A stretch of 47,900 nucleotides of DNA from a virus (IMGVR_UViG_3300032431_000013:1-47900); one strand, 5' to 3'; shown: positions 1 to 6,338, counted from the stretch's first letter. Notes: generated by a model not told the origin, from the letters alone. Made by a program: numbers and translations.

Positions 1-92
1 ATGTCGTCTTCCATTTCCTTCATTTCCAACGCGAGGGCAGCAAGCGTGCGAGCGATTGTCTCAAGGCGGCGGGCAGTTTTTGCGTTGCTCAT
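1..92 (-). CDS. Small hypothetical protein, 3' end outside window
   Basis: The reading frame begins at ATG (92-90) and runs off the left edge after about 30 codons (MSNAKTARRLETIARTLAAL...). No domain is recognised; it looks helical. The start is chosen because a TATACT box at 104-99 lies exactly six bases upstream, the same geometry as the promoters at 47389 and 47684. The message is therefore probably leaderless, and no Shine-Dalgarno sequence is present. If the map is circular, this gene may continue into the partial frame at the right end of the window. Confidence 0.6.
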   Translation of the reverse strand, partial: MSNAKTARRLETIARTLAALALEMKEMEDD

Positions 93-139
93 GAGTTGAG
101 TATACAGGTCTAGAGAGGCACTGCAATAGACCTGTATAC
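93..139 (-). promoter_or_regulatory. Promoter inside a 13-bp inverted repeat
   Basis: On the minus strand, TTGCAG (126-121), 16 bases, then TATACT (104-99), six bases, then ATG at 92. The -10 lies inside a perfect 13-bp inverted repeat, GTATACAGGTCTA (100-112) and TAGACCTGTATAC (127-139), separated by 14 bases. A dimeric regulator could bind there and cover the promoter. The element contains TCTAGA, as do the promoters near the right end. Confidence 0.6.
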
Positions 140-149
140 GATTTCTGAA

Positions 150-365
150 TTAGGCTGTGAACGCCTCACACCATACAGCGTCCGCACCAAATGCTCGAAT
201 GTGCCGGCTCTCTGCCGTGTCCACGATTGCCGTCCAGCCGTAGCCTGCTGCGCGCACTGCCGTTTTTGCGGCCTTCTTCGCGGCTCGAATCGAGGCGTGC
301 TCTACGCGCTCGGTCGAGAGGCCCATGCTGTAATTGACCAGGTTGCTCGTAATTACGTTTTTCAT
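150..365 (-). CDS. Small hypothetical protein, paralogue of the 418-600 gene
   Basis: 71 residues with no known domain. The region 'RAAGYGWTAIVDTAESRHI' matches 'KAAGFGWTARIESEGMERI' in the next gene upstream, and both are preceded by a basic helix of the KRA/KKA type. The two are small tandem paralogues. The ATG at 365 follows a hairpin (375-400) that is almost identical to one before the gene at 45953. Function unknown; position suggests an early small-protein gene. Confidence 0.65.
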   Translation of the reverse strand: MKNVITSNLVNYSMGLSTERVEHASIRAAKKAAKTAVRAAGYGWTAIVDTAESRHIRAFGADAVWCEAFTA

Positions 366-400
366 ACCGCGAAAGCCCCCGGGCTTGGTAGCGCGGGGGC
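366..400 (-). promoter_or_regulatory. Repeated hairpin directly before a start codon
   Basis: On the minus strand GCCCCCG (400-394) pairs with CGGGGGC (381-375) around the loop sequence CGCTACCAAGCC, followed by TTTCGCGGT and ATG. The same element occurs at 45954-45988, with A-T replacing G-C at the loop-closing pair, so the pairing is kept. It could end transcription from the upstream gene, or hide the G-rich strand that might act as ribosome binding site. Confidence 0.6.
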
Positions 401-417
401 GGACAGGGCGACGGGGT

Positions 418-600
418 TCAGGCGGGGATTGTGATGCGCTCCATGCCTTCGGACTCGATGCGGGCGGTCCAACCGAATCCGGCCGCTTTGAGAGCTTTAC
501 GCATGGCGCGCTTGGCCAGGCGGAGGTTGGTGAATTCCTGCCCCTTCTCCCGGGCGAATGGGGGGAGGACGAGGTATGCGGTGTAGATGGTTTTGGTCAT
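418..600 (-). CDS. Small hypothetical protein with AAGFGWTA motif
   Basis: 60 residues from ATG at 600 (MTKTIYTAYLVLPPF...). A basic helix (LRLAKRAMRKALK) leads into 'AAGFGWTARIESEGMER', shared with the next gene at 150-365. An in-frame GTG at 639 would add 13 residues. That GTG lies six bases after a -10-like TAGATT, so either start is possible. I prefer ATG 600, because the leader from 639 matches a leader at 46258 whose GTG is out of frame with its gene. Confidence 0.65.
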   Translation of the reverse strand: MTKTIYTAYLVLPPFAREKGQEFTNLRLAKRAMRKALKAAGFGWTARIESEGMERITIPA

Positions 601-673
601 TTTCGTTTTTCCCTTTTTCTCTGAAGCTCTCTGCCTCACCCCTGTAATCTAATCTTGTACTCACCGAATGCAA
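600..673 (-). promoter_or_regulatory. Promoter and 5' stem-loop leader of the 418-600 gene
   Basis: On the minus strand TTGCAT (673-668), 16 bases, TAGATT (651-646), six bases, GTG (639). The predicted message would start at or near this GTG. The first bases form a small hairpin (TGAGGC, loop AGAGA, GCTTCA), followed by an A-rich stretch with AAGGG before ATG 600. The leader at 46258 has the same layout and a perfectly paired stem. The -35/-10 region includes a GTACTCAC box (657-664). Confidence 0.5.
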
Positions 674-682
674 GTCCTGATT

Positions 683-919
683 TCAGTTTATTTTTTGCAC
701 CTGCAAATCGGCGGCCTTGCCCACAGCAATCAGATACTCACACCAGACCCAAGACCACTTGCCACCACAGCCAGCGATGCGCGCGGCTAGCAGGCTTGAC
801 GCTGTGTGGGCACCCGAGAGCAAGGCGCGCACGTCATCCCCAGGCGACACCCCTTCGACGATCACGCATGCCGCATTGTCTAGACTCAACTCGACGCCAC
901 CGATTGTTACTGTTGTCAT
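683..919 (-). CDS. Small protein of the 'I-x-G-[IV]-x-x-S' paralogue family
   Basis: 78 residues. The start (MTTVTIGGVELSLDNAACVI) resembles the starts of the products at 46854-47075 (NVNIDGISFSPRTAELI) and 46009-46224 (NVIIDGIAFSPATARLI). The C-terminal half also shares an aromatic 'W-x-EY' segment with the 47075 product (WCEYLIAVGKAA versus WHEYVSAVAIAA). This suggests a small phage-specific family with unknown function. ATG 919 follows a CATAAT box by exactly six bases, so the message may be leaderless. Confidence 0.6.
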   Translation of the reverse strand: MTTVTIGGVELSLDNAACVIVEGVSPGDDVRALLSGAHTASSLLAARIAGCGGKWSWVWCEYLIAVGKAADLQVQKIN

Positions 920-953
920 TCGTTGATTATGGTGAGCACAACGCGATAGTCAA
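920..953 (-). promoter_or_regulatory. Leaderless-type promoter of the 683-919 gene
   Basis: Minus strand TTGACT (953-948), 16 bases, CATAAT (931-926), six bases, ATG (919). This is the best -35 of the set. No ribosome binding site fits between the predicted transcription start and the ATG. A GTACTCAC box, as found near other promoters here, lies just upstream at 962-969. Confidence 0.6.
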
Positions 954-1064
954 AGAGTTTCGTACTCACACAACTTTAAGGTAGGTCTAACACCTACACC
1001 AAAAGCTGTGTGTATAAGAAGGTCAAACATAGATTTTTTGGAATCTGCCAAAAGGACGCTGTAA

Positions 1065-1140
1065 GGGCCGATTGAAAGTCTAGGCTACCCTTGCCGCCTA
1101 GCGTCGCCAATCGGCCCGTAGCGGTCAATCTCGAGCCGCT
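1065..1140. ncRNA. Candidate structured RNA or cruciform element
   Basis: A perfect 10-bp inverted repeat, GGGCCGATTG (1065-1074) with CAATCGGCCC (1108-1117), encloses a perfect 6-bp repeat, CTAGGC (1080-1085) with GCCTAG (1096-1101). It is followed at once by AGCGG (1120-1124) with CCGCT (1136-1140). Such nesting without a coding frame suggests a folded RNA or a protein-binding cruciform. The transcribed strand is not known and no known RNA family is recognised. Confidence 0.4.
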
Positions 1141-1365
1141 GTGTCGTGTTCGTTGGGTGGGTTGGGTCTCGGGTCCGTGTGCCCACATTGATGGGTGCCT
1201 CCCAAGAGATTCGATTATTGACCCTGTGGTTGGCTTTGGTCAGGAAATAATTAATGACCCTGGACCCCCTCCCGGTTAGTTAAAAGTATAACGTTATATT
1301 CGACCTCGGGGTCGAGACCTGGGGTTTTCCAAATCCGAACTTTCGGTAATGGTGTCAAAATGCTA

Positions 1366-1645
1366 AAACAGCCATGCTAAATCACACATCATGCCATTTT
1401 GGGTATTAACTACTGTTAACTCTATTATTATTGCATATATATATACTATATTTCTTCTAATTCTTGGAGTATGGTGCTACTTCAAGGTGGCTGTTTTTAC
1501 AATCAAGGTCTATTTCCTGCCTCATTTATAGCCAGTGTTTCTTACAACACTACTGAAAAAGTAGGCTTCAAGCACTAGAACTGTTAATAGCCGAAACAGC
1601 CATACACGTATGGTCAAAGGGGTCGAAAAGGCTGTTTTGGGTATT
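1366..1645. repeat. AAACAGCC boxes in an AT-rich block
   Basis: AAACAGCC occurs at 1366-1373 and 1594-1601, and its complement GGCTGTTT at 1489-1496 and 1630-1637. TTTTGGGTATT occurs at 1397-1407 and 1635-1645. The boxes flank a strongly AT-rich segment (about 1405-1460). The arrangement resembles initiator-binding sites around an unwinding element. The tail and replication genes are far away, so a promoter role cannot be excluded. Confidence 0.4.
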
Positions 1646-1652
1646 GGAAAAT

Positions 1653-1708
1653 AGACTACGGTTGCTGTGTCTAGGGGTTGTTTTTTTCCTAGTGTCTAAA
1701 CGTAGTCT
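1653..1708. repeat. Nested inverted repeat before the first methyltransferase
   Basis: AGACTACG (1653-1660) pairs with CGTAGTCT (1701-1708), and inside them CTAGG (1671-1675) pairs with CCTAG (1688-1692), with a T-rich loop. It ends 16 bases before the GTG start of the next gene, so it could be an operator or a transcription attenuator for that gene. Confidence 0.5.
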
Positions 1709-1712
1709 GTGG

Positions 1713-1724
1713 TAGCGTACTAGG
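1713..1724 (+). promoter_or_regulatory. Possible weak leaderless-type -10 before 1725
   Basis: TAGCGT at 1713-1718 is followed by exactly six bases and GTG 1725, the same spacing as the clearer promoters. TAGCGT is also the apparent -10 of the leftward replication operon (39261-39256). No good -35 is visible at 16-18 bases upstream, so this site is tentative. Confidence 0.3.
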
Positions 1725-2327
1725 GTGCAAAACCCAAAACATAGCGACCTAACGGTCGAACATTACACCGACATTCAAACAATCATTGCCGCAACCCGGA
1801 CCATGGGATCAATAGATCTCGACCCATTCTCGTGCGCACAGGCTAACGAAGTGGTTCGGGCTACCAAGTATTTCTCACTCGCAGACGACGGCTTCTGTCA
1901 GTTCTGGCACGGAAATGTATTCGTGAATCCGCCGGGCGGTTACCTCCGACCATCACCCTACAGTACCCAAATCGAGATCGACCGCATTAAAGGTATATCT
2001 ACGCACTACGGGACCAAAAGCACGGCAGCCGCGGCATGGGGTAAGGCCGTCTCTCAGTTCGAGAAAGGCAAGAGTCAATCTGTGGGCACTGGGGTCAGTC
2101 AGCTCATTTTCCTTGGCTTCAATATTGAGCTACTCCGCACGAGCCAAACCTGTCACAAGAGCGCGCTAGACTATGCAGTATGCGTGCCAAAGAAGCGACT
2201 GTGCTTCATTAGCTCGGATGCGGAGTCGCAAAACTCGCCACCACACGCTAACGTCATCGTCTACATGGGTGACAATGTGGAGTCATTCCGTGACAATTTC
2301 ACTCGCATTGGAGCGGTGAAGATTTAG
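1725..2327 (+). CDS. Phage N6-adenine DNA methyltransferase (Dam/PF05869-like)
   Basis: 200 residues from GTG. 'IDLDPFSCAQAN' (about residues 30-41) and 'VFVNPPGG' (about 66-72) match the layout of phage DNA N-6-adenine methyltransferases, with NPPG as the catalytic [DN]PP[YWFG] motif. The protein should transfer a methyl group from S-adenosylmethionine to adenine in DNA, probably to protect phage DNA from restriction or to mark it. It stands alone between the non-coding region and the promoter of the next operon. There is no clear ribosome binding site; TAGCGT lies six bases before the GTG. A second adenine methyltransferase lies at 3445-4140. Confidence 0.8.
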   Translation: MQNPKHSDLTVEHYTDIQTIIAATRTMGSIDLDPFSCAQANEVVRATKYFSLADDGFCQFWHGNVFVNPPGGYLRPSPYSTQIEIDRIKGISTHYGTKSTAAAAWGKAVSQFEKGKSQSVGTGVSQLIFLGFNIELLRTSQTCHKSALDYAVCVPKKRLCFISSDAESQNSPPHANVIVYMGDNVESFRDNFTRIGAVKI

Positions 2328-2368
2328 TTCTGGACTTCTGTACTCACGAGACTAAGCTTGACTCTCAG
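2325..2368 (+). promoter_or_regulatory. Promoter of the 2369-6102 operon (34-base repeated element)
   Basis: TGGACT (2331-2336), 16 bases, TAAGCT (2353-2358), then ATG at 2369, so the leader would be only a few bases long. About 34 bases here recur almost exactly, in opposite orientation, at 44079-44112 before the leftward gene at 44070. The copy includes a GTACTCAC box (2340-2347) between -35 and -10. The two operons are probably controlled by the same factor. Confidence 0.6.
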
Positions 2369-2542
2369 ATGACCAAAGAACTCGCAAAGTTGAAGGCCAA
2401 TAAATCACGCGCCTACCGTGCGTTTCACTCTGAGAATCAGGGCCCGCCCCACTCTCGGGCGCTCGCCCTGTGGGATGAGTACCAAGCGGCCGACAAGGCT
2501 TTCCGCGAATGCGTGCGCAAAGAACAAGGGGTGAGCGAATGA
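2369..2542 (+). CDS. Small hypothetical protein, first gene of the left operon
   Basis: 57 residues (MTKELAKLKANKSRAYRAF...), charged and helical, no known domain. The ATG lies only about ten bases after the predicted -10, so it would have almost no leader. Its stop overlaps the next start (ATGA at 2539-2542), which argues for a real, translationally coupled gene. Function unknown. Confidence 0.6.
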   Translation: MTKELAKLKANKSRAYRAFHSENQGPPHSRALALWDEYQAADKAFRECVRKEQGVSE

Positions 2543-2913
2543 CCGATGAAGAAATCATAAAAAAGGCCTGGGAAATCGCACGGGCCAACACAGACGAGAA
2601 AATCAAGATTGCTCTGCGAATGGCGAAAAGCGCTAGATTGGCCCAAGAAGCCGCCGCTGTGGCTCAAACGGAGCAAGAGGCCGCGAGAGCAGCGATGATT
2701 GCTCCACGTAGCCCCGACGCGCGGGCCTACGTGCTCACGATCACCCTTCGGGTCAATGGGACGGTCGAGGTGGTGCCCAGTCGCGAGGGCCACCTGGTAT
2801 CACTGCGGAGAGTGTGCGATTCGGTGGCAGATGCGGAGAACTATGCTAGAATTCTGACTGCGGGACTTACAGAAGGCCGTAATGATGTGAGTGTAATTAA
2901 GGTTTACTTATGA
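2539..2913 (+). CDS. Hypothetical protein, Ala/Glu-rich helical N-terminus
   Basis: 124 residues starting MTDEEIIKKAWEIARANTDE. The first 60 residues form a charged Ala-rich helix; the rest (AYVLTITLRVNGTVEVVPS... and YARILTAGLTEG) looks like an alpha/beta domain. No family recognised. ATG 2539 is preceded by AAGGGGTGAG, a good ribosome binding site, and overlaps the previous stop. An upstream ATG at 2509 in the same frame is less likely. Confidence 0.65.
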   Translation: MTDEEIIKKAWEIARANTDEKIKIALRMAKSARLAQEAAAVAQTEQEAARAAMIAPRSPDARAYVLTITLRVNGTVEVVPSREGHLVSLRRVCDSVADAENYARILTAGLTEGRNDVSVIKVYL

Positions 2914-3278
2914 GCGCTGTAGAAGATTTGCTAGCAAGCCTCGATTGGGCACCCCCTCGCAAATACACCCTGGACGAATACTGTGTGCGGGCAGACATAA
3001 GGGAGCTACTAAGTGATGCGATTGCGGCCGACGCTAGGGAGGCTAGCCAAAACTTGGAATGCAGAACTTGCGGCGTTCGTGGCCGAAAAGCGGCCAGGGC
3101 GAAAGGCGAAACCAATTTGAGCCAGCGCAATGTCGAGCGGGCGATTGTCGCGCGTCGAGCCGCGTCGGATCGTCATGATCTGGCAATTGAAGCCTTGCGC
3201 CAAGCCAATTATGATTATCTAGACGCGAAAGCAGACGAAGATAAGGCTCGACGCGCGGCAGGCGGGAAGGCGAAATGA
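2910..3278 (+). CDS. Hypothetical protein with one Cys pair
   Basis: 122 residues. A CxxC (ECRTCGVRG, about residues 49-57) may bind a metal. The C-terminal half is a long Ala/Arg/Glu-rich helix, probably a coiled coil. It overlaps both neighbours by ATGA, so it is translated with them. No known family; role unknown. Confidence 0.65.
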   Translation: MSAVEDLLASLDWAPPRKYTLDEYCVRADIRELLSDAIAADAREASQNLECRTCGVRGRKAARAKGETNLSQRNVERAIVARRAASDRHDLAIEALRQANYDYLDAKADEDKARRAAGGKAK

Positions 3279-3448
3279 AGTACCCGGACAAGCGGCCGCA
3301 GATACAATTGAGCCGTAGTGAATTCGATGCACAACAAGAGGAGTTAGCCGAAGCTTGGAATGCAGAGCGGGCCGCGTTCGCCGCGGAAGTAGCGGAATTC
3401 GAGGCGGCAAAGGCGGCCTGGGCGAAGAAGAAAGCTGAGGCGAAATGA
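3275..3448 (+). CDS. Small coiled-coil hypothetical protein
   Basis: 57 residues, starting MKYPDKRPQIQLSRSEFDA; the rest is an Ala/Glu-rich heptad-like helix ending AKKKAEAK. The 'FDAQQEE' segment recurs in the 4394-4609 product, so the two small proteins may be related. ATGA overlaps at both ends support its reality. No function can be assigned. Confidence 0.6.
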   Translation: MKYPDKRPQIQLSRSEFDAQQEELAEAWNAERAAFAAEVAEFEAAKAAWAKKKAEAK

Positions 3449-4140
3449 GCACCACTCGCGTTGGCCCATTCTTCAAGCAATTCGGCTCGAAATGGAGTGC
3501 CGCGAAACTGTACCCCTCGCCGCGATACCCCACGATCGTCGAGCCGTTTGCGGGCGGAGCGGGCTACTCGTGCATGCACTCGGCGCATGACGTTGTGTTG
3601 TACGACACAGACCGAAACATTGCGGCCCTTTGGCAGTGGCTAATAGGGCACGCGACGGAAGACGCGATTCGGGAGATACCGTTAGGTCTCGCGGAGGGTA
3701 CAGATATCAGAGAGACGGGGCTTGCACCCGGTCAGCAATTGCTGCTCAAACACTGGCAACGCACGAACAACGTCGGAGAGTGTTGGACCATTTCATCCTG
3801 GGGTAGCAAGCCCGGTCAGTGGACAGCGTCAACGCGCGCGCGCATCGCAGACCAAATTGGCGCCATCAAACATTGGCGATTCGGACCGCCTGACTACAGC
3901 GTTGCAGCGACTTATTTCGTCGACCCACCGTATCAAAACAACTATGCCTACAGGCAGCCAGCAATGGATTTTGAGAGACTCGGCCGCTGGGTGCAGGCGA
4001 TACTACAAGGTCAGGTCATTGTCTGCGAGGGAGGTGACGCGCCATCCTGGCTGCCCTTCGTACCGCTCGCAACCCGCGTAACGTCGCGACGCAAAGCGTC
4101 AAACAACCATCACTGCCGCGAGTGGATTTGGACCAATTAG
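3445..4140 (+). CDS. D12-class N6-adenine DNA methyltransferase
   Basis: 231 residues. 'VEPFAGGAGYS' (about residues 32-42) is the AdoMet-binding FxGxG motif, 'VLYDTDRN' (51-58) is motif II-like, and 'FVDPPYQNN' (158-166) is the catalytic DPPY. The order FxGxG before DPPY is that of the alpha (Dam/D12) class. The protein should methylate adenine in a short DNA target. It is somewhat shorter than host Dam (about 270-280), so the target-recognition part may be reduced. It overlaps the previous gene by ATGA. It is unrelated in layout to the methyltransferase at 1725. Confidence 0.88.
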   Translation: MSTTRVGPFFKQFGSKWSAAKLYPSPRYPTIVEPFAGGAGYSCMHSAHDVVLYDTDRNIAALWQWLIGHATEDAIREIPLGLAEGTDIRETGLAPGQQLLLKHWQRTNNVGECWTISSWGSKPGQWTASTRARIADQIGAIKHWRFGPPDYSVAATYFVDPPYQNNYAYRQPAMDFERLGRWVQAILQGQVIVCEGGDAPSWLPFVPLATRVTSRRKASNNHHCREWIWTN

Positions 4141-4148
4141 GAGAGCAA

Positions 4149-4397
4149 ATGACCGAGTCCGAAATATTCGACCGTGCAGATTTTTACAGCGCGAGCGACG
4201 ACCTTTCCGAGCTGCGGTTTACGCAAACGCGCGAAGTGATCGACGACATACACTCACACACTCTCGGCCCGCACGAAGGCTGCACCATTTATGCCTGGAC
4301 CCGTGTCCCTGCCACATTGAAGTACCACTACGAGAGGGTGGCGGAGCGCGATTATTCGGCCGAAGAAGTGCGGGCGATTGCAGGAGAGAGCAAATGA
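4149..4397 (+). CDS. Small hypothetical protein
   Basis: 82 residues starting MTESEIFDRADFYSASDDLS, acidic N-terminus, with 'HEGCTIYAWTRVPA' in the middle. No domain is recognised. ATG 4149 follows GGAGAG at a good distance, so I prefer it to the in-frame ATG at 4122 inside the methyltransferase gene. Its stop overlaps the next start by ATGA. Confidence 0.6.
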   Translation: MTESEIFDRADFYSASDDLSELRFTQTREVIDDIHSHTLGPHEGCTIYAWTRVPATLKYHYERVAERDYSAEEVRAIAGESK

Positions 4398-4609
4398 CCG
4401 ACGATGAGCCGGAGGTGAAATATCTCGCAGAACTACAGGCCATGTATCTGGCCTTTCGCCCGCAAAACATCGCGAACCCGAGGGAAGCCGCGCAGCACAT
4501 CAGCAACCTACGCGCGTTTGATGCGCAGCAAGAGGAGCGGATTGCGACTCTCACCGCTCGCGTTGAGGAACTGGAATTACGGCTCAAGGCCGGATGCCTC
4601 AGAGACTAA
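4394..4609 (+). CDS. Small coiled-coil hypothetical protein
   Basis: 71 residues. The last third (RIATLTARVEELELRLKAG) has a clear heptad pattern and should form a coiled coil; the 4869-5138 product has a similar 'TLTARVTELEVE' segment. Coupled to the previous gene by ATGA. Possibly an oligomerising accessory protein; function unknown. Confidence 0.6.
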   Translation: MTDDEPEVKYLAELQAMYLAFRPQNIANPREAAQHISNLRAFDAQQEERIATLTARVEELELRLKAGCLRD

Positions 4610-4620
4610 GGAATAAGCAA

Positions 4621-4866
4621 ATGAGCAACACGGAACGGGTCGCAAACTTTTGCGCGATGATCCAGGACTTCAAAGGCCCAGGAGTGGACCTACTCAAGGA
4701 GAAGTTGGCAGACGACCTTGACGAAGGCGACGCTGCTATCGAACTAGTCGTCGAGTTTAAGGCGGAATTTGCGGCGCGTCGCAAACGCGATCTTGATATA
4801 ACGCTACTAATTGATACACTGGCAGCTGCAAGTAGAGCACTTGCAAAGAGATTTGCGGGAGATTGA
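4621..4866 (+). CDS. Small hypothetical protein
   Basis: 81 residues, MSNTERVANFCAMIQDFKGP at the start, mostly helical and acidic in the middle (DDLDEGDAAIELVVE). No family recognised. AAGGAATAAGCAA before ATG 4621 supplies a ribosome binding site, so the in-frame upstream ATG at 4594 is less likely. Confidence 0.6.
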   Translation: MSNTERVANFCAMIQDFKGPGVDLLKEKLADDLDEGDAAIELVVEFKAEFAARRKRDLDITLLIDTLAAASRALAKRFAGD

Positions 4867-4868
4867 AA

Positions 4869-5138
4869 ATGATAACACACGAAGAGCTGGAAGCCATCCT
4901 CGGCCCAGTGTGCTCGCCCGAGGAAGCGGCTAGACGAGTCGCATGGGCGCGCCTGGAGCTGGCACGGATGAGTGGCAAAAGTGCGTGCGACTCATCCTGC
5001 CACGCTGTGATTGGCAGCATGCTCAAGGCGCACAATGTCCTAGAGGCTGAACGCGATACACTCACAGCGCGAGTTACTGAGCTTGAAGTTGAGCGTGAAG
5101 CGCGCCTTGCGCAATGGCGTGGTGTGTTTAAGTCATGA
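4869..5138 (+). CDS. Small coiled-coil hypothetical protein
   Basis: 89 residues (MITHEELEAILGPVCSPEEA...), ending in a heptad-patterned helix (TLTARVTELEVEREARLAQ). ATG 4869 has GGGAG seven to twelve bases upstream; the in-frame TTG at 4863 is less likely. The stop overlaps the next start (ATGA). The shared C-terminal motif with the 4394-4609 product suggests that the small coiled-coil genes of this operon may have arisen by duplication. Confidence 0.6.
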   Translation: MITHEELEAILGPVCSPEEAARRVAWARLELARMSGKSACDSSCHAVIGSMLKAHNVLEAERDTLTARVTELEVEREARLAQWRGVFKS

Positions 5139-5620
5139 ACCCTCACACTGTGGGCATGGCCCACTCGGAGGATGAGAATCAAGGCGCGCTGTTTTCATGG
5201 CTGAACATGGCAAGTCTTTGGGGAGTGCAAATGGCCAACGAACCTAGAGCCTACACTGAACTAGGGTTCGTGAAAAAACACGGCATGCTACCGCCAACAC
5301 GCATCGGTGCACTGCGGTTTGCATTTGCCGTGCCAAACGGTGCGCATATGAACTCAGCTCGAACCGCTGCAATCATGAAAACCAAGGGGATGAAAAACGG
5401 GGTCCCTGATATTTTCGTGCCAACTCGAACAAGTCGCTACGCGGGACTCTTCATCGAACTCAAATCGGCTAACGGTGCAAAAGTCAAAAGTGGAAAAACG
5501 CACATTGAGCAAACGATTTGGCGTGACGCATTACGATCGCTCGGCTATCGTGTTGAGTCTGGAGTGGTCGGATGGCACAATGCCCGAGACCTAATTCTAG
5601 AACACATTAAGGAGGATTGA
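5135..5620 (+). CDS. VRR-NUC domain nuclease
   Basis: 161 residues. 'MKNGVPDIFVP' (about residues 89-99), 'GLFIELKSANG' (108-118) and the later Gln in 'IEQTIWRDALRSLGYRV' form the PD-(D/E)xK core of virus-type replication-repair nucleases: Asp of PDI, ELK, then a Gln in the following helix. 'FAVPNGAH' near residue 65 is also typical. Such proteins cut or process branched or ended DNA during replication and recombination, and usually act with other proteins. Stand-alone phage VRR-NUC proteins are commonly about this size. ATGA overlap with the preceding gene. Confidence 0.88.
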   Translation: MNPHTVGMAHSEDENQGALFSWLNMASLWGVQMANEPRAYTELGFVKKHGMLPPTRIGALRFAFAVPNGAHMNSARTAAIMKTKGMKNGVPDIFVPTRTSRYAGLFIELKSANGAKVKSGKTHIEQTIWRDALRSLGYRVESGVVGWHNARDLILEHIKED

Positions 5621-5622
5621 AA

Positions 5623-6102
5623 ATGACACGAGTAGCACGACCCACGGGAAAGCAGACCACTCTAGACCAAGTTGATTACCACGTAGCACCTGAAGACGAG
5701 GATACCAATAGCCCGCCCGAGATCGACGGACTGGTCTACGTTCGCCCCAAGCAAATTCGAGGCCCCCAGCGACCACGAGTCCCGAAGCCGCTCGCATTCC
5801 AGCTCGACTCGCTGGAAGTCGGCAAGGCTCGACTTGTCCCCAAGTCCAAGCTCGCGGAACTTGAAGTCGCAATCAAAAAGGCAAAGCTTCGATTCAGTGA
5901 ACAGTCGGGAGTCATTGAGCAGCGCGGTTCTCGACGGGTCGAGCGGAAGATCTACACCCGGACTTTTGGAATCATGCCTCTCCCGGAGGAGCATTTTTCT
6001 CAGCTGACCCCCGCTGATATCTCTCGGATCTTCAAGGGTGATGCCAGCCAAACGACCAAGCCAGTTGCAGGCGACGTTTACGCTTGCGTGCGTCGTTCCT
6101 GA
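5623..6102 (+). CDS. Hypothetical protein, last gene of the left operon
   Basis: 159 residues. The N-terminal third is polar and Pro-rich (residues 1-60), the middle (GKARLVPKSKLAELEVAIKKAK) is a basic helix, and the end is mixed. No known family. ATG 5623 has a near-perfect AAGGAGG at 5609-5615, the strongest ribosome binding site of the operon, so the protein may be made in large amounts. A terminator follows. Confidence 0.65.
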   Translation: MTRVARPTGKQTTLDQVDYHVAPEDEDTNSPPEIDGLVYVRPKQIRGPQRPRVPKPLAFQLDSLEVGKARLVPKSKLAELEVAIKKAKLRFSEQSGVIEQRGSRRVERKIYTRTFGIMPLPEEHFSQLTPADISRIFKGDASQTTKPVAGDVYACVRRS

Positions 6103-6144
6103 GACTAGTATAAACGGGCCAAACGGCTTTGCGGCATTGGCGGA

Positions 6145-6180
6145 AAGGGTCATACTCATGGTGAGTGTGGCCTTTTTTTT
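6145..6180 (+). terminator. Rho-independent terminator of the left operon
   Basis: GGTCATACTC (6148-6157) pairs over ten positions, three of them G-U, with GAGTGTGGCC (6163-6172) around a five-base loop, followed by eight T (6173-6180). AAA before the stem can extend the pairing into the T run, so it may also work from the other side. Confidence 0.85.
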
Positions 6181-6305
6181 GACTAGTGTTCCTGTGGCAA
6201 TCTGCTACAGTCGACATGTCCACACGCATTACCCTTACTTGCTGCACCTCATGGGGTTTTAATCCAATGACGCATCGAAGAGTTATAGGTAGGTCGTTCG
6301 ACCAC

Positions 6306-6338
6306 AACGGCCCTCTAGCTTTCGAGCTTTGGGCCGTT
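6306..6338 (+). promoter_or_regulatory. UUCG-capped hairpin before the lysis genes
   Basis: The 190-base gap before the lipoprotein gene holds AACGGCCC (6306-6313) pairing with GGGCCGTT (6331-6338), and inside it AGCT-TTCG-AGCT (6317-6328). It is followed by GCCTTT rather than a true T run, so it could be a weak terminator or an RNA-stability element. No clear promoter is seen in the gap. Confidence 0.5.

Larger units (their letters stand above)
984..1724. other. Long non-coding region with nested repeats, candidate origin/ncRNA zone
   Basis: No convincing gene lies here; the short frames have no plausible start signals or composition. From left to right it holds: a nested hairpin (1065-1117) and a second stem (1120-1140); a 12-bp palindrome TATAACGTTATA (1287-1298); a hairpin (1300-1315); an AT-rich block with an alternating TA run (about 1434-1449); four AAACAGCC boxes, two in each orientation; two copies of TTTTGGGTATT (1397-1407 and 1635-1645); and a nested inverted repeat (1653-1708) just before the first methyltransferase gene. 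AT-rich DNA with repeated boxes is typical of replication origins, but this assignment is inference. Confidence 0.5.

Noticed and set aside
994-1279. Short open frames on both strands in the long intergenic region
   Set aside because: They overlap each other and the nested inverted repeats, lack ribosome binding sites or the six-base promoter spacing, and their products look like random sequence.
3043-3588. 181-codon leftward frame opposite small genes and the methyltransferase
   Set aside because: It is antisense to three coupled genes with good signals; its composition is Ala/Ser/Arg-rich shadow sequence.
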